Part shown: piece after piece, positions 1 through 10,891 of the stretch
How the letters are laid out: the number at the start of each line of letters is the position of its first letter
How positions within the stretch are numbered: position 1 is the first letter of the stretch
Origin: Alphaproteobacteria bacterium
Lineage (GTDB): Bacteria; Pseudomonadota; Alphaproteobacteria; Rickettsiales; UBA3002
Assembly: GCA_022841525.1 (NCBI GenBank)
Contig: JALHRI010000002.1
Span: 18,411-82,410 of the forward strand
Reading direction: 5' to 3'
Length of the DNA: 64,000 bases
Notes under the pieces: generated by a model
Seen by the model: the letters and a program-made list of their open reading frames with translations, nothing else
Database searches by the model: none
Told to the model about the DNA's origin: nothing
Made by a program: the position numbers and the translations under genes

Positions 1-780
1 CAAATCGCGCAGGCGGTTTGCCTCATCAATCGCCGCGTCCACGGCATCCACACTGAGGGCTTCATCGATGAGAAGCTCAGAATAATACGGATCAAACGGG
101 GTTTGATTGGTGGGCGGAATTTGCCAGTCTTTCACGCTGGATCCTGAGAAGAAATCAATCACCTCGCTAAACGGCTTTAGCCACGAGCTGGAGCGGTTTT
201 TCGCTAAAATACGCTCGTAAATATAGCGCGCGCCATCGCCGCCGGGAGCGCTTGCTTTTTCAATATCGATAAAATCTTCCAGCGGGTTGTGATTGGGAAT
301 CAGCCCCAGAAAGAGGAAATTGTTATAGCAGCCGCGACCTATAAATTTAGCGATGTCTTCCATCGCGTCTTCGGCGGCCTGTTCGCTCATGTTTTTGGGG
401 TTCTGCGCGAAATAATAAATCATCAGGTAATTGCGCACGCAGGCGATATTATCGCGCAGATCTGCCCATTTTTCGTAGCGTTTATTGAGCGGATTGACGA
501 ATTCATCGCTGTTGAAATTCTCATCCACCAACCCGTCAAAGGCGGGGTATTTTTGCAGCGAATAATCGATATCGTAGCTGTGGTCTTTCACCACGGCGTA
601 GAGCGTTTCCCAGCTAAGTACGGGGGGGATCACGTAATCGCCAATGTCACCGCCGACTTTAAGTTTCGGGCCGAAATTGCCGCTATCACGTTCCTGCTTG
701 AGCAAATCTGCCACCACCGCATCGGCCTTGGCGGATGCCTGTTCGAGAAATTTTAGCTCTTCTGGGGTGATGGCGCTCAT
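1..780 (-). CDS. conserved hypothetical protein, C-terminus outside the window (partial)
   Basis: Open reverse frame from ATG at 778-780 (MSAITPEELKFLEQASAKADAVVADLLKQERDSGNFGPKLKVGGDIGDYVIPP...) with no stop down to position 1; absent from the ORF track because it is incomplete. Confidence 0.75.
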   Translation of the reverse strand, partial: MSAITPEELKFLEQASAKADAVVADLLKQERDSGNFGPKLKVGGDIGDYVIPPVLSWETLYAVVKDHSYDIDYSLQKYPAFDGLVDENFNSDEFVNPLNKRYEKWADLRDNIACVRNYLMIYYFAQNPKNMSEQAAEDAMEDIAKFIGRGCYNNFLFLGLIPNHNPLEDFIDIEKASAPGGDGARYIYERILAKNRSSSWLKPFSEVIDFFSGSSVKDWQIPPTNQTPFDPYYSELLIDEALSVDAVDAAIDEANRLRDL

Positions 781-786
781 GATGGC

Positions 787-1062
787 TTAGCTTTTGGGGG
801 CTGGAGTGCCGGAATTTTCTGCCTGCGCCGCACCGAGTGCGTAGACACATAAATCTTCAAACGAGACGTTATTTTCCTGCGAAATTTTGAAGAGCTTTTC
901 AAAGCTATCCATCACGTCTTGCGGGATGTTGCCACCGCGCTCTGAGGACAGCCACCACGACTGAAATTGCAGCGGGTGCTTCTTCGGATTCGGGTTGCCA
1001 ATGTAAATGTGAAACGGGTGCTTTACACCGTTAAAATCACACGGAACAGTAAAACGTTTCAT
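787..1062 (-). CDS. DUF2610-like small protein
   Basis: 91 aa MKRFTVPCDFNGVKHPFHIYIGNP...; resembles the small DUF2610 family known from Rickettsiales/Alphaproteobacteria. Confidence 0.65.
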   Translation of the reverse strand: MKRFTVPCDFNGVKHPFHIYIGNPNPKKHPLQFQSWWLSSERGGNIPQDVMDSFEKLFKISQENNVSFEDLCVYALGAAQAENSGTPAPKS

Positions 1063-1167
1063 AAGCTACTCTCCTACCTTACCTTTACCTCGTAGCAGAA
1101 GAATATGACAGAATGATGAAGATATGCTTAAAACTTCACGGCAAGGAAGGGGCTAAAATCAGCAAAA

Positions 1168-1479
1168 TCAGGCGGTTGTTCTGCGGCGGGTGAAAGAAAA
1201 ATTCTCCGCATAGGCCTTAGGCGGCACCTTGGCGCTTTTCGGCTCTTCGATGATCGCTTCCAAATTTTTTGCTTTCGCGTAGGCGAGGGCTTCTTCTTTG
1301 GTATCAAATTCCAACTGAATTTGTACGGCGGTATCCTGCATCGTCGTCCACCCCATCAGCGGATCAGGCGTGTGCGCATCGTCGGTCATATATTCCATTT
1401 TCCAGTGGCGGGTTTTACCGCGACCTGACTGCATTGCGGTTTTGCTGGGCTGAAAAATACGCACCTGACGTGACGACAT
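1168..1479 (-). CDS. NADH dehydrogenase (complex I) NDUFS4-type 18 kDa subunit / ETC complex I subunit domain
   Basis: VRIFQPSKTAMQSGRGKTRHWKMEY...PLMGWTTMQDTAVQIQLEFDTKEEALAYAK is characteristic of the ETC complex I subunit family. Confidence 0.9.
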   Translation of the reverse strand: MSSRQVRIFQPSKTAMQSGRGKTRHWKMEYMTDDAHTPDPLMGWTTMQDTAVQIQLEFDTKEEALAYAKAKNLEAIIEEPKSAKVPPKAYAENFSFTRRRTTA

Positions 1480-1499
1480 AGATAACTCCTACGCGCTGA

Positions 1500-4190
1500 T
1501 TATGCCGATTTTTTTACTGGCTTTGAAGCAGTTTTTTTCACACCAGTCTTCTTCGCGGTAGTTTTTTTCGCCGCAGGCTTTTTGCTTGCGCCGCCTGCTT
1601 TTTCACCGGCTGCTTTTTTGCCTTTCGCCGCTTTGCCTTCTTTGGTTTTCGCATTGGCGAGCAGGGGCAGTAATTCTTCCAGCGTGATCGTTTCGACGTC
1701 GGCATTTTTTGGAATGCTGACAAACGCGCCTTTGAACGGAATGTACGGCCCGTAGCGGCCTTTGACGATTTCAATCGCATCGCCTAAGTCCGGATGATTG
1801 CCGAGCGATTTTAGTACTACTTTGCCCGCACGTCCGGGTTTGTTGGCAGCACCGGCAATCAGATCCACCGCGCGGTTCATGCCGATGGAAAGCACATCAT
1901 CGCCAGCCGGGATGGTAACGTAGCGTTTTTGATATAGCAGGTAGGGGCCGAAGCGGCCAATGCCCGCCATCACCATCTCGCCGGTTTCCGGGTGTGCACC
2001 TACCTCGCGCGGGAGTGCCAGCAAATCAAGCGCGCGCGCCAGATCAAAACTTAGCGGATCCGCACCTTTGGGAAGGCCGCTGCGCTTGGGCGTTTTGCCT
2101 TCGCCCAGCTGCGCGTAAACACCGTAAGGGCCTTTGCGAATGCTCACAGGCTCGCCGGTTTTGGGATCATTGCCCAGCACGATGGGAAACTGCGTATCGG
2201 CACTGGCGTTGCCACTGGCGGCGCCATCTGCATCGGCAGATTGCACGGTAAGCTGGCGCGTATAATTACATTCCGGGTAATTGCTGCATCCTAAAAATGC
2301 GCCGAATTTTCCGGTTTTCAGGCCGACTATGCCATCGGAACATTTGGGGCAGGCGCGCGTATTTTCACCTTCTTCGCTGCCAAATAAAAACGCCGCGAGC
2401 AAGGTTTCAACCGATTTAAGGACATCAGGGATGGTGAGTTTTTTACTGTCTTCGACCTGCGCGGAAAATGCCTCCCAGAACTGGCGCAGTTCGGCTTTCC
2501 AGTTGAATTTACCTTCGGCAATATCATCCAGTCGCTCTTCCATTTGCGCGGTGAAATCATACTCGACGTAACGCGCGAAATAGGTCATCAAAAACGCGGT
2601 AACGATGCGCCCGAGCGGGTTTGCAACAAACCGGCGCTTATCAAGCGATGCGTAGCCACGATCAATCAGCACCGAAATAATACTCGCAAATGTGGAGGGA
2701 CGACCAATGCCGAGTTCTTCCAAACGCTTGACCAGCGTGGCTTCCGAATAGCGCGGCGGCGCTTGCGTAAAATGCTGCGCGGGGGTGATGGTTTTGGTGC
2801 TTAGCGCATCGCCCGCACTTAGTGGCGGCAGGCTCTGGCTGTCATCTTCTTCATCGTCACCGCTTGCGGATTTGGGGGCGTCGCCCTCATCGCGGCCTTC
2901 TTGATAGAGGCTTAAAAACCCGTCGAACTTCAGGGTGGAACCACTTGCGCGCAGTAGCGCATTTCGTGTGGTACTCGCGATGTCCACGCTGAGCTGATCG
3001 TACACCGCAGCTTCCATCTGGCTGGCGAGCATGCGCTTGTAAATCAGCTCGTACAGCCGTGCCATATCGCCCTCAAGCACGCGCGCCATTTGCTCTGGCG
3101 TGCGCGTAATATCGGTGGGGCGAATGGCCTCGTGGGCTTCCTGCGCGTTTTTGGTTTTGGTTTTATACATGCGCGGCGATTCTGGCAGATACGCGTTGCC
3201 AAACTGCTTGGCGATGTGCTCACGCGCGGCCATGATCGCGTCGGTGGAAACGGTGACGCCGTCAGTTCGCATGTAGGTAATCAGCCCTACGGTTTCACCG
3301 CCAATATCGACCCCTTCATAGAGTTTCTGCGCGACCTGCATGGTGCGCTTGGCAGAAAAACCCAGCTTGCGCGAAGCATCCATTTGCAGGGTTGAGGTGG
3401 TAAACGGCGCATAAGGCTGGCGGCGGATGGTGCGCGGCTTCACCTCGCGCACGGCAAACTGTGCGCTTTTTAGTGACGAAGTGATCGCGTGGGCTTGTGC
3501 TTCGGTGGTGATGGAAAATTTCTCGAGCTTTGCGTTGTCAATCTCGATTAACTTGGCCGAGAAACTTGCGTTTTTATCGGTGCTGAGATTTGCGGTAATG
3601 CTCCAGAATTCCTGCGGGCGGAAGGTTTCAATCTCGCTTTCACGCTCGCACAGCAGGCGCAGCGCCACCGATTGTACACGGCCTGCCGATCGCGAGCCGG
3701 GAAGTTTACGCCACAATACCGGCGAGAGATTAAAGCCCACCAGATAATCGAGTGCGCGGCGGGTTTGCTGCGCGTTTACTAAATCCATATCAATGTCGCG
3801 CGGATGTTCGATCGCGTGGGTGACGGCTTTTTTGGTGATTTCATGAAAGACAATCCGGCGCACGCCGACATCTTTTTTCAGCGATTTACTTTCTTTAAGC
3901 GCCTCAAGCACGTGCCAGGAAATTGCCTCACCTTCGCGGTCAGGGTCAGTCGCGAGATAAAGCGTATCTGCGCCTTTGAGGGCTTTTGAAATTTCTGAAA
4001 GCGGGCGCTTGGAATCACTATCTACTTCATAGAGCATCGCAAAATCATTGCTGACATCGACCGAGCCATCTTTCGACGGCAGGTCGCGCACATGGCCGAA
4101 CGATGCCAGCACGGTGTAATCTTTCCCCAGATATTTATTGATGGTTTTTGCTTTTGCGGGCGATTCCACAACGACAACGGATTTAGACAT
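1500..4190 (-). CDS. topA: DNA topoisomerase I
   Basis: MSKSVVVVESPAKAKTINKYLGKDYTVLASFGHVRDLP; TDPDREGEAISWH; GRVQSVALRL; zinc-finger CPKCSDG...; Lys-rich tail. Start trimmed to MSKSV. Confidence 0.97.
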   Translation of the reverse strand: MSKSVVVVESPAKAKTINKYLGKDYTVLASFGHVRDLPSKDGSVDVSNDFAMLYEVDSDSKRPLSEISKALKGADTLYLATDPDREGEAISWHVLEALKESKSLKKDVGVRRIVFHEITKKAVTHAIEHPRDIDMDLVNAQQTRRALDYLVGFNLSPVLWRKLPGSRSAGRVQSVALRLLCERESEIETFRPQEFWSITANLSTDKNASFSAKLIEIDNAKLEKFSITTEAQAHAITSSLKSAQFAVREVKPRTIRRQPYAPFTTSTLQMDASRKLGFSAKRTMQVAQKLYEGVDIGGETVGLITYMRTDGVTVSTDAIMAAREHIAKQFGNAYLPESPRMYKTKTKNAQEAHEAIRPTDITRTPEQMARVLEGDMARLYELIYKRMLASQMEAAVYDQLSVDIASTTRNALLRASGSTLKFDGFLSLYQEGRDEGDAPKSASGDDEEDDSQSLPPLSAGDALSTKTITPAQHFTQAPPRYSEATLVKRLEELGIGRPSTFASIISVLIDRGYASLDKRRFVANPLGRIVTAFLMTYFARYVEYDFTAQMEERLDDIAEGKFNWKAELRQFWEAFSAQVEDSKKLTIPDVLKSVETLLAAFLFGSEEGENTRACPKCSDGIVGLKTGKFGAFLGCSNYPECNYTRQLTVQSADADGAASGNASADTQFPIVLGNDPKTGEPVSIRKGPYGVYAQLGEGKTPKRSGLPKGADPLSFDLARALDLLALPREVGAHPETGEMVMAGIGRFGPYLLYQKRYVTIPAGDDVLSIGMNRAVDLIAGAANKPGRAGKVVLKSLGNHPDLGDAIEIVKGRYGPYIPFKGAFVSIPKNADVETITLEELLPLLANAKTKEGKAAKGKKAAGEKAGGASKKPAAKKTTAKKTGVKKTASKPVKKSA

Positions 4191-5334
4191 TTTCTTCTCC
4201 AGCATGAAGGGTAATAAAGCCGCCGGGCAAACGTTTGACGCGTCCGGCAAGTTCAAGTTCGAGCAGCACTGCAAGACCGATATGCGCAGGCACATCGGCG
4301 CTTACCAGCACACTATCGATATGGGTGGGACTGTAGGAAAGTGCTTGTAAAATGGCAGCCTGCGCGCGCGCCAGGGTGGTGTCATCGGGCGTTTCACCCA
4401 CGCTGCTTACGCCAAATAACGGCAGGGATGGATGTTCAGCCAGCGGAATCGTTTCCGCAGATAAATGCGAGGTGATATCCGCCGCGGATTCGACCATATG
4501 CGCACCTTCGCGGAGCAACTGGTTGGTGCCGTGACATCGCGGATCCATCGGCGAGCCGGGCACCGCGAAGACTTCGCGGTTATAATCGAGTGCGTAGCGC
4601 GCGGTAATCAGCGAGCCGGATTTCAGTGAGGCCTCCACCACCAGCGTACCTTGTGCCATGCCCGCAATGATGCGGTTGCGCGCGGGAAAATGGCGCGCCA
4701 GTGGCTTGGTGCCAAACGGCGCTTCGGCAATGATGGCGCCTTGTTCACGGATGGCGTGATAGAGTTTTTCATTCTCCGGCGGGTAGATGTGATCGATGCT
4801 GCCGGCAATCACCGCAATCGTGCCTGAGGCAAGGCTGGCCTGATGCGCTGCCGTATCAATCCCGCGGGCGAGACCGGATATAATCACGGTTTTTGTGGCT
4901 CCCACATCGCTGACGAGTTTTTTCGTAAACAAGCACCCATTAGCAGAGGCGTTGCGTGCACCAACCACGCCTAGCATCCTAGGTGAAGAAAGCAGATGGC
5001 TATGACCCAGCACGGTGAGTAGCGGCGGTGCATCCGGCACCATTTGGAGCAGGCGTGGATAATCTTCGCTGCCGTATAACACCACCGACGCGCCGTAGCG
5101 CGAGAGTGCACTCAGCTCGTGCTCAGCCTCGGCCATGCTGGCAATGCGTATGGGTTTCTTACGCCCGCCGCGCGCGCTCATTTCAGGGGCTATTTCAATC
5201 GCGCGACTTACCGATCCACAATATTTCACCAGCTGATAAAACGTCATCGGCCCGATATTTTCCGAGCGGATCAGGCGCAGCACATCCACGGCGCGCTCGG
5301 CTTTCAGCGATGGATTGGGGATGTAATTATGCAT
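4183..5334 (-). CDS. dprA: DNA-processing protein DprA (Smf)
   Basis: GVVGARNAS...VIISGLARGIDTAAHQASL...GTIAVIAGSIDHIYPPEN; start trimmed to MHNYIPNPSLKAERAVD; overlaps the topA start and plsY end by 8 bp each. Confidence 0.93.
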   Translation of the reverse strand: MHNYIPNPSLKAERAVDVLRLIRSENIGPMTFYQLVKYCGSVSRAIEIAPEMSARGGRKKPIRIASMAEAEHELSALSRYGASVVLYGSEDYPRLLQMVPDAPPLLTVLGHSHLLSSPRMLGVVGARNASANGCLFTKKLVSDVGATKTVIISGLARGIDTAAHQASLASGTIAVIAGSIDHIYPPENEKLYHAIREQGAIIAEAPFGTKPLARHFPARNRIIAGMAQGTLVVEASLKSGSLITARYALDYNREVFAVPGSPMDPRCHGTNQLLREGAHMVESAADITSHLSAETIPLAEHPSLPLFGVSSVGETPDDTTLARAQAAILQALSYSPTHIDSVLVSADVPAHIGLAVLLELELAGRVKRLPGGFITLHAGEENV

Positions 5335-5956
5335 CCGGGCTGCCTGCTGCATCGTCAGTGGTTGCATCTTTTTTAGAAAACTCAAACGCGGGTTCGTTGC
5401 CGCGCATCAGGCGGTTGATATTGGCGCGGTGGGTATAGAAAATCAGCGTGCTCAGCAGTACGCCCATCGTGCCCATCAGCATCCCGTCGGATGCCCAGAG
5501 CATAATCGGCGCGAAACAGAACGCCACCAGTGCCGCAAGCGAGGAAAAGCGCAGCGTATAAAAGGTGAGTAGCCACAAGACGGCGCATAAGAATCCCGCT
5601 GCGGCACTCACGGCAAACAGCGCACCAAAGGCTGTGGCCACACCTTTGCCGCCTTTGAAATTTAGCCAGGGCGAATAGACGTGACCTAAAACGGGAAGCA
5701 TCAGCGCAAATGGCACGAGCGCCTCGCTCATCATGCCCACGAGGGCAACGGCGAAATAGGCTTTGAGCATATCGAGCAGCATGGTCAGCGCTGCGACATC
5801 TTTACGGCCAGAGCGTAGTACGTTTGTTGCCCCGATATTGCCGGAGCCGTAACTGCGCGGATCGGGCAGGCCGAAGGCTTTGGAAAGCAGTACGCCAAAC
5901 GGAATCGTGCCTAGCAAAAACGCCACCGGTAGCGCCAGTAATGCTAAACTATCCAT
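5327..5956 (-). CDS. plsY: glycerol-3-phosphate acyltransferase PlsY
   Basis: FLLGTIPFGVLLSKAFGLPDPRSYGSGNIGATNVLRSG; FKGGKGVATAFG. Confidence 0.95.
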   Translation of the reverse strand: MDSLALLALPVAFLLGTIPFGVLLSKAFGLPDPRSYGSGNIGATNVLRSGRKDVAALTMLLDMLKAYFAVALVGMMSEALVPFALMLPVLGHVYSPWLNFKGGKGVATAFGALFAVSAAAGFLCAVLWLLTFYTLRFSSLAALVAFCFAPIMLWASDGMLMGTMGVLLSTLIFYTHRANINRLMRGNEPAFEFSKKDATTDDAAGSPDA

Positions 5957-6016
5957 GATGCCTCCCTCGCGTATACGCGTACGTGTGTACACTCACGAGC
6001 GTAGCGGTGCGAAAAA

Positions 6017-6502
6017 TTATCTGGCAAGCGAAATATGTTTCAGCCCATCCAGTGCGCCTTGCAACATGTAGGCTGCGGCGAGTTTATCGACCAGCTCGGC
6101 GCGGCGTGCGCGGCTGACGTCGCCATCATCAATCAGCGTGCGGGTGACGGCGGCGGTGGAAAGCCGCTCATCCCACAGCAATATAGGCAGGCTACATTGC
6201 TGGTGAAGATTTTTTGCCATCTGCCGCACGGACTGACAGCGAGGCCCTTCGCTACCATCCATGTTCAGCGGATAGCCGATGATCATGGCGGCCACCTTGT
6301 TTTCATGAAGGATGGTTTGAATCATCGCGGCGTCTTTCGCCCATTTGCTGCGATTGATTTTTTGGTAGGGGCTGGCGATAACCCGCAAATCATCGCTGAT
6401 GGCAACGCCAATAACATGCGACCCGGGGTCGATGCCGAGTAAGCGGCCAGCAGGCGCCAAGGCCGCAAATTCTTCAAGGTTTTTGGTATATCCGTACTGC
6501 AT
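6017..6502 (-). CDS. ruvX: Holliday junction resolvase-like protein RuvX/YqgF
   Basis: LLGIDPGSHVIGVAISD...VAAMIIGYPLNMDGSEGPRCQSVRQ...LLWDERLSTAAVTRTLID. Confidence 0.93.
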   Translation of the reverse strand: MQYGYTKNLEEFAALAPAGRLLGIDPGSHVIGVAISDDLRVIASPYQKINRSKWAKDAAMIQTILHENKVAAMIIGYPLNMDGSEGPRCQSVRQMAKNLHQQCSLPILLWDERLSTAAVTRTLIDDGDVSRARRAELVDKLAAAYMLQGALDGLKHISLAR

Positions 6503-6586
6503 GGCTCCTAAATACTTGCATTCTGCACAAAAGCTAGGTTAAAACGCCGCATCTTTTCTCATTCTTTCTTAACCGAGCATTCGCCA

Positions 6587-6874
6587 GTGGCACTGACTGA
6601 AACCGACATCAAAAAAATCGCCAGGCTCTCGCGGCTGGGCTTAAGTGCTGAGGAAATCACGCACTACACCGCAGAGCTGAATGCGATTTTATCGTGGATC
6701 GAGCAGTTGCAGGCGGTGGATACTACCGGCATCGCGCCGCTATCGAGTGTAGCAAACCAGAGCTTGCCGATGCGCGACGATGTGGTGAGTGACGGTGGCA
6801 TTCAGGCCGATATTTTAGCCAACGCCAAGGATGCAAAATATGGCTGTTTCAGTGTACCGAAAGTGATTGAATAA
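6587..6874 (+). CDS. gatC: Asp/Glu-tRNA amidotransferase subunit C
   Basis: [47 protein letters not shown]; upstream of gatA/gatB. Confidence 0.96.
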   Translation: MALTETDIKKIARLSRLGLSAEEITHYTAELNAILSWIEQLQAVDTTGIAPLSSVANQSLPMRDDVVSDGGIQADILANAKDAKYGCFSVPKVIE

Positions 6875-8361
6875 TGCGCGCGCTGACTCATTTCACCATT
6901 GCCGAAGCACGGGATGCACTGGCCAGCAAACAATGCTCTGCCGAGGAGCTGGCGCGTGCGCATCTAAGCGCGATCGATGCGCTGAACCCCGCGCTCAATG
7001 CCTATGTTCACCGCTGCGATGAGCTTACCCTCGCGCAGGCCAAAGCATCGGACGCGCGCCGCGCGAAAGGCGAGGTGGGTTTGCTGGAAGGGATTCCGGT
7101 GGGCATTAAAGATCTGTTTTGTACCAAGGGCGTTGGTTCGCAGGCAGCCTCGAAGATTTTAGACGGGTTTATCCCACCCTATGAATCGACCGTGACGAGC
7201 AAATTGTTTGCCCAGGGTGCGGTGATGCTGGGTAAGCTGAACATGGATGAGTTTGCCATGGGCTCGGCCAATATCACCAGCACCTATGGCAACTGCATTA
7301 GCCCGTGGAAACTTGCTGATCGTGCGGAGGCGAAGCTGGTGCCGGGGGGATCCTCCGGTGGCTCCTCAGCGGCGGTGGCAGCGCGTTTGTGCATGATGGC
7401 AACCGGCACCGACACGGGCGGCTCGATTCGTCAGCCCGCCGCATTTACCGGCATTGTAGGCATTAAGCCCAGCTATGGCCGCTGCTCGCGCTACGGCATT
7501 ATTGCGTTTGCTTCTTCGCTGGATCAGGCAGGCCCGATGACGCGCAGCGTGCGCGACGCGGCGATTGCGCTTACCGCAATGAGTGGCCATGACGCGAAAG
7601 ATTCTACCAGCGCGAAGATCGATGTGCCGAATTTCGAGGGCATGCTCGGTCACAGTATTCGTGGCAAAAAAATCGGTATCCCGAAAGAATATCGCATCGA
7701 AGGAATGAATCCGGAAATCCTTCGTGAGTGGCAAAAAGGCGAGCAGATTTTGAAAGATGCCGGCGCTGAAATTATACCGGTATCGCTTCCCAATACGGCG
7801 CATGCGCTGGCGACGTACTACATCATCGCGCCGGCGGAGGCCTCTTCCAACCTCGCGCGGTATGACGGGGTGCGCTACGGCCTGCGGGTCGTAGACAGTG
7901 GCGATAATCTCGACGCGCTTTATAGTAAAACGCGCGCTGCTGGTTTCGGCGCTGAGGTGAAGCGCCGCATTTTAATTGGCACTTACGTGCTTTCTGCGGG
8001 TTATTACGATGCGTATTACAAAAAAGCCCAAGCCGTGCGCGCGCTGATTGCTGATGATTTTAAGCGTGCCTTCGAACAGGTCGATGCGATTTTAACCCCC
8101 ACGGCGCCTTCGGATGCGTTTGTGATTGGCGAAAAGCAAGATGATCCGGTGGCGATGTATTTGAACGATGTGTTTACCGTGCCCACCTCGCTTGCCGGGC
8201 TGCCGGGGATTTCCATTCCCAGCGGGCTTTCGGCGCGCGGGCTACCGCTTGGGCTGCAGCTCATTGGTCGCATGTGGGATGAGGGCGGCATCTTGAATAT
8301 CGCAAGCGTGATGGAGCAGGCACTGGCATTTCATCATCTTCCGCAGCAGGTCGCCGCATGA
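6874..8361 (+). CDS. gatA: Asp/Glu-tRNA amidotransferase subunit A
   Basis: Amidase signature [41 protein letters not shown] junction with gatC. Confidence 0.98.
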   Translation: MRALTHFTIAEARDALASKQCSAEELARAHLSAIDALNPALNAYVHRCDELTLAQAKASDARRAKGEVGLLEGIPVGIKDLFCTKGVGSQAASKILDGFIPPYESTVTSKLFAQGAVMLGKLNMDEFAMGSANITSTYGNCISPWKLADRAEAKLVPGGSSGGSSAAVAARLCMMATGTDTGGSIRQPAAFTGIVGIKPSYGRCSRYGIIAFASSLDQAGPMTRSVRDAAIALTAMSGHDAKDSTSAKIDVPNFEGMLGHSIRGKKIGIPKEYRIEGMNPEILREWQKGEQILKDAGAEIIPVSLPNTAHALATYYIIAPAEASSNLARYDGVRYGLRVVDSGDNLDALYSKTRAAGFGAEVKRRILIGTYVLSAGYYDAYYKKAQAVRALIADDFKRAFEQVDAILTPTAPSDAFVIGEKQDDPVAMYLNDVFTVPTSLAGLPGISIPSGLSARGLPLGLQLIGRMWDEGGILNIASVMEQALAFHHLPQQVAA

Positions 8362-9824
8362 GTCAGCCCTACCGCATTTCAGGAACGACTGGCGTTTGGG
8401 AAGTGGTGATCGGCCTTGAGGTTCACGCGCAGGTCAACTCGCGCTCGAAACTTTTTTCCGGCGCGCCCGTGAGCTTCGGCGATGAGCCGAATCAGAATGT
8501 CTCGCTGGTGGATGCGGGCATGCCCGGGATGCTGCCCGTGATTAACCGAATTTGCGTGGAACAAGCGGTGCGCACCGGCCTTGGCATTAACGCGCGGATC
8601 AATCTGCATTCGATTTTTGATCGCAAAAATTATTTCTACGCCGATCTGCCAACAGGGTATCAGATTTCGCAATTCTCTGACCCGATTGTTTCCGGCGGCG
8701 AGGTGGTGATTGATTTGCCCGGCGGAGAGAGCAGAACCATCAACGTTACCCGCCTGCATCTTGAGCAGGATGCCGGAAAATCGTTGCATGAATATTCGCC
8801 GCAATTTTCTTACATCGATCTGAACCGCGCCGGCGTGGCGCTGATGGAAATCGTCTCTGAGCCTGAGCTGCGCTCGCCGGAAGAGGCGGGAGCCTACCTT
8901 AAAAAACTGCGTAGTATTCTGATGTATCTGGATACGTGCGACGGCGATATGGATAAGGGCAATCTTCGCTGCGATGCGAATGTTTCCGTGCGCCGTGAAG
9001 GGGTCACGACGTTTGGTACGCGCTGCGAGATTAAGAACGTCAACTCGGTGCGTTTTTTGATGAAGGCGATTGAGTTTGAAGCCCAGCGTCAGGTGGAAAT
9101 TTTAGAAGCCGGCGGCGTGATTGATCAGGAAACGCGTCTGTTCGATGCCAGCACCGGCGAAACGCGTACCATGCGCAGTAAAGAAGATGCGCACGATTAC
9201 CGCTACTTCCCTGATCCGGATTTGCTGCCCTTAGAGATTGAAGAAGAATGGGTGGCAAAACTGCGTGCAGACCTGCCCGAACTGCCGGATGCGAAGAAAG
9301 CCCGCTACTGCGCGAATTACGGCCTTTCAGTTTACGATGCGTCGGTGATTACCGCAGAGAAATCGTTCGCTGATTATTTTGAAGCGATGCTGGCCGATGG
9401 CTGCGATCCGAAACTGGCCTCCAACTGGATGACGGGTGAATTATTCGGGCGCTTAAATAAACTTGGCCTTGAAATCACCGCATCGCCGGTTAGTGCGCTG
9501 GCGCTTTCTGAGCTCGTAAAGCTGATTCAGGATAATACCGTATCGGGCAAAATTGCGAAAACCGTGCTGGATGCGATGCTGGAATCAGGCAAGTCTGCCA
9601 AGCAGATTGTCGATGAGCAGGGGTTGGTGCAAGTGACCGATACCAGCGCGATTGACGCGGCGATTGACGCGGTAATCAGCGCTAATCCAGATAAAGTGGC
9701 GGAATATAAAAGTGGCAAAGATAAATTATTTGGCTTCTTCGTTGGCCAGGTCATGAAGGCTACCGAAGGCAAGGCCAACCCCGCCATGGTCAATGATCTG
9801 CTGAAGGCGAAGCTTTCTTTATAG
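8358..9824 (+). CDS. gatB: Asp/Glu-tRNA amidotransferase subunit B
   Basis: [13 protein letters not shown]...[51 protein letters not shown] overlap with gatA. Confidence 0.98.
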   Translation: MSQPYRISGTTGVWEVVIGLEVHAQVNSRSKLFSGAPVSFGDEPNQNVSLVDAGMPGMLPVINRICVEQAVRTGLGINARINLHSIFDRKNYFYADLPTGYQISQFSDPIVSGGEVVIDLPGGESRTINVTRLHLEQDAGKSLHEYSPQFSYIDLNRAGVALMEIVSEPELRSPEEAGAYLKKLRSILMYLDTCDGDMDKGNLRCDANVSVRREGVTTFGTRCEIKNVNSVRFLMKAIEFEAQRQVEILEAGGVIDQETRLFDASTGETRTMRSKEDAHDYRYFPDPDLLPLEIEEEWVAKLRADLPELPDAKKARYCANYGLSVYDASVITAEKSFADYFEAMLADGCDPKLASNWMTGELFGRLNKLGLEITASPVSALALSELVKLIQDNTVSGKIAKTVLDAMLESGKSAKQIVDEQGLVQVTDTSAIDAAIDAVISANPDKVAEYKSGKDKLFGFFVGQVMKATEGKANPAMVNDLLKAKLSL

Positions 9825-9833
9825 TCATTTACC

Positions 9834-9954
9834 TTAAGAATTTCCTCTGGCTGCAAATCGCTATGTTCTGCGCTTCCACTGCGCATGTACCAAAACGTAC
9901 ACTTGCGCTGCGGTTCTCGAACCTAACGATTTTCGCTGCAGAGGAAATTCTTAA
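9834..9954. repeat. ~120-bp imperfect palindrome downstream of gatB
   Basis: TTAAGAATTTCCTCTGGCTGCAAATCG... pairs with ...CGATTTTCGCTGCAGAGGAAATTCTTAA; inner arms ATGTTCTGCGCTTCCACTGCGCATGTAC / GTACACTTGCGCTGCGGTTCTCGAACCT also pair imperfectly. No T-tract. Confidence 0.8.
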
Positions 9955-10051
9955 TCTAAACGACCATATAGATCGTGCGTCATCAGATTTTTGCGTCATC
10001 CCCCGCAGCTACTATTGTGCAACGCTGCGAGGTAGGTTAGACAAACCCCAC

Positions 10052-10128
10052 GCACCCGTAGCTCAGCTGGATAGAGTGTTGCCCTCCGAAGGCAAAGGTC
10101 GGACGTTCGAATCGTCTCGGGTGCGCCA
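10052..10128 (+). tRNA. tRNA-Arg (anticodon CCG), CCA encoded
   Basis: GCACCCG acceptor / CGGGTGC; D-arm GCTCAGCTGGATAGAG; anticodon arm TTGCC-CTCCGAA-GGCAA; T-arm GGACGTTCGAATCGTC; ends GCCA. Confidence 0.95.
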
Positions 10129-10146
10129 TGATTATTCCCCTCAGCG

Positions 10147-10854
10147 CTACTGCGCGCGGGCGAGTAGTTCGCGTGCCAAGGTGTGATCTGGGTTACTGGT
10201 CAAAATCGCGGTTAAATCCTGACGGGCAAGCGCCATATCGCTTAAGGCAATAAACACGCGCGCGCGGGTGTAGAGCAGCTCTTCATTGGTGGGGCTGAGG
10301 CTGATGGCATGATCCAGCTCTTGCACGGCCTGTGTATACTGGCCGTATGACTCGCGCAGTAGCGCACGTTCCAGCAGTGTTTCTGCGGCGAGTTTACTGC
10401 GCAGCGAACTATTGGCACCGCTGACGCGCAGAAAATTCAAATGTTCCTGCAGATGCTGTAATGCCGCGTCTGGTTTTTTCGATAGGTTCAGCGCGCGCGC
10501 GGTTTGCCGCGTAATGTAGTTGAGCAGGGCTAAATCCGAAGGCGGCACCATGCGCTCGACGGTGAGCAAATCGCGCGTGGCTTCATCGTAGCGACCCATC
10601 GCGTACAGCGCCATGGCGCGGCAGTGGCGCGAGGCGATGGAATCTTGCGCGGCAAGTGCTGCGTTACTGTTAGTGATGGCCTGTTGCGGATTTTTCGCCG
10701 CAAGCGCGGCACATTCGCGGTACGATTCGGTGTACACAAAGCCTGAAGGCTGGGGTGCAGGCGAGACATCAGCTTCAGTTGCACCTGCTGCCCAGCTGGC
10801 GTAGGGTAGGGTGGTAGCACATAAAAATGCGCAGGCGGTGATCAGGCGTTTCAT
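10147..10854 (-). CDS. secreted TPR-repeat protein
   Basis: Signal peptide [25 protein letters not shown]-like helices ([43 protein letters not shown]). Confidence 0.7.
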   Translation of the reverse strand: MKRLITACAFLCATTLPYASWAAGATEADVSPAPQPSGFVYTESYRECAALAAKNPQQAITNSNAALAAQDSIASRHCRAMALYAMGRYDEATRDLLTVERMVPPSDLALLNYITRQTARALNLSKKPDAALQHLQEHLNFLRVSGANSSLRSKLAAETLLERALLRESYGQYTQAVQELDHAISLSPTNEELLYTRARVFIALSDMALARQDLTAILTSNPDHTLARELLARAQ

Positions 10855-10891
10855 CGTGCAAACATGACAGAAAGAAACAAGGCTGGCAAGA

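Noticed and set aside
1500-1650. Lys/Ala-rich low-complexity tail of TopA as a separate repeat feature
   Set aside because: Basic C-terminal tails are normal for alphaproteobacterial TopA.
9834-9954. gatB downstream palindrome as a Rho-independent terminator
   Set aside because: No T-tract on either side, and much longer and more mismatched than a typical terminator.
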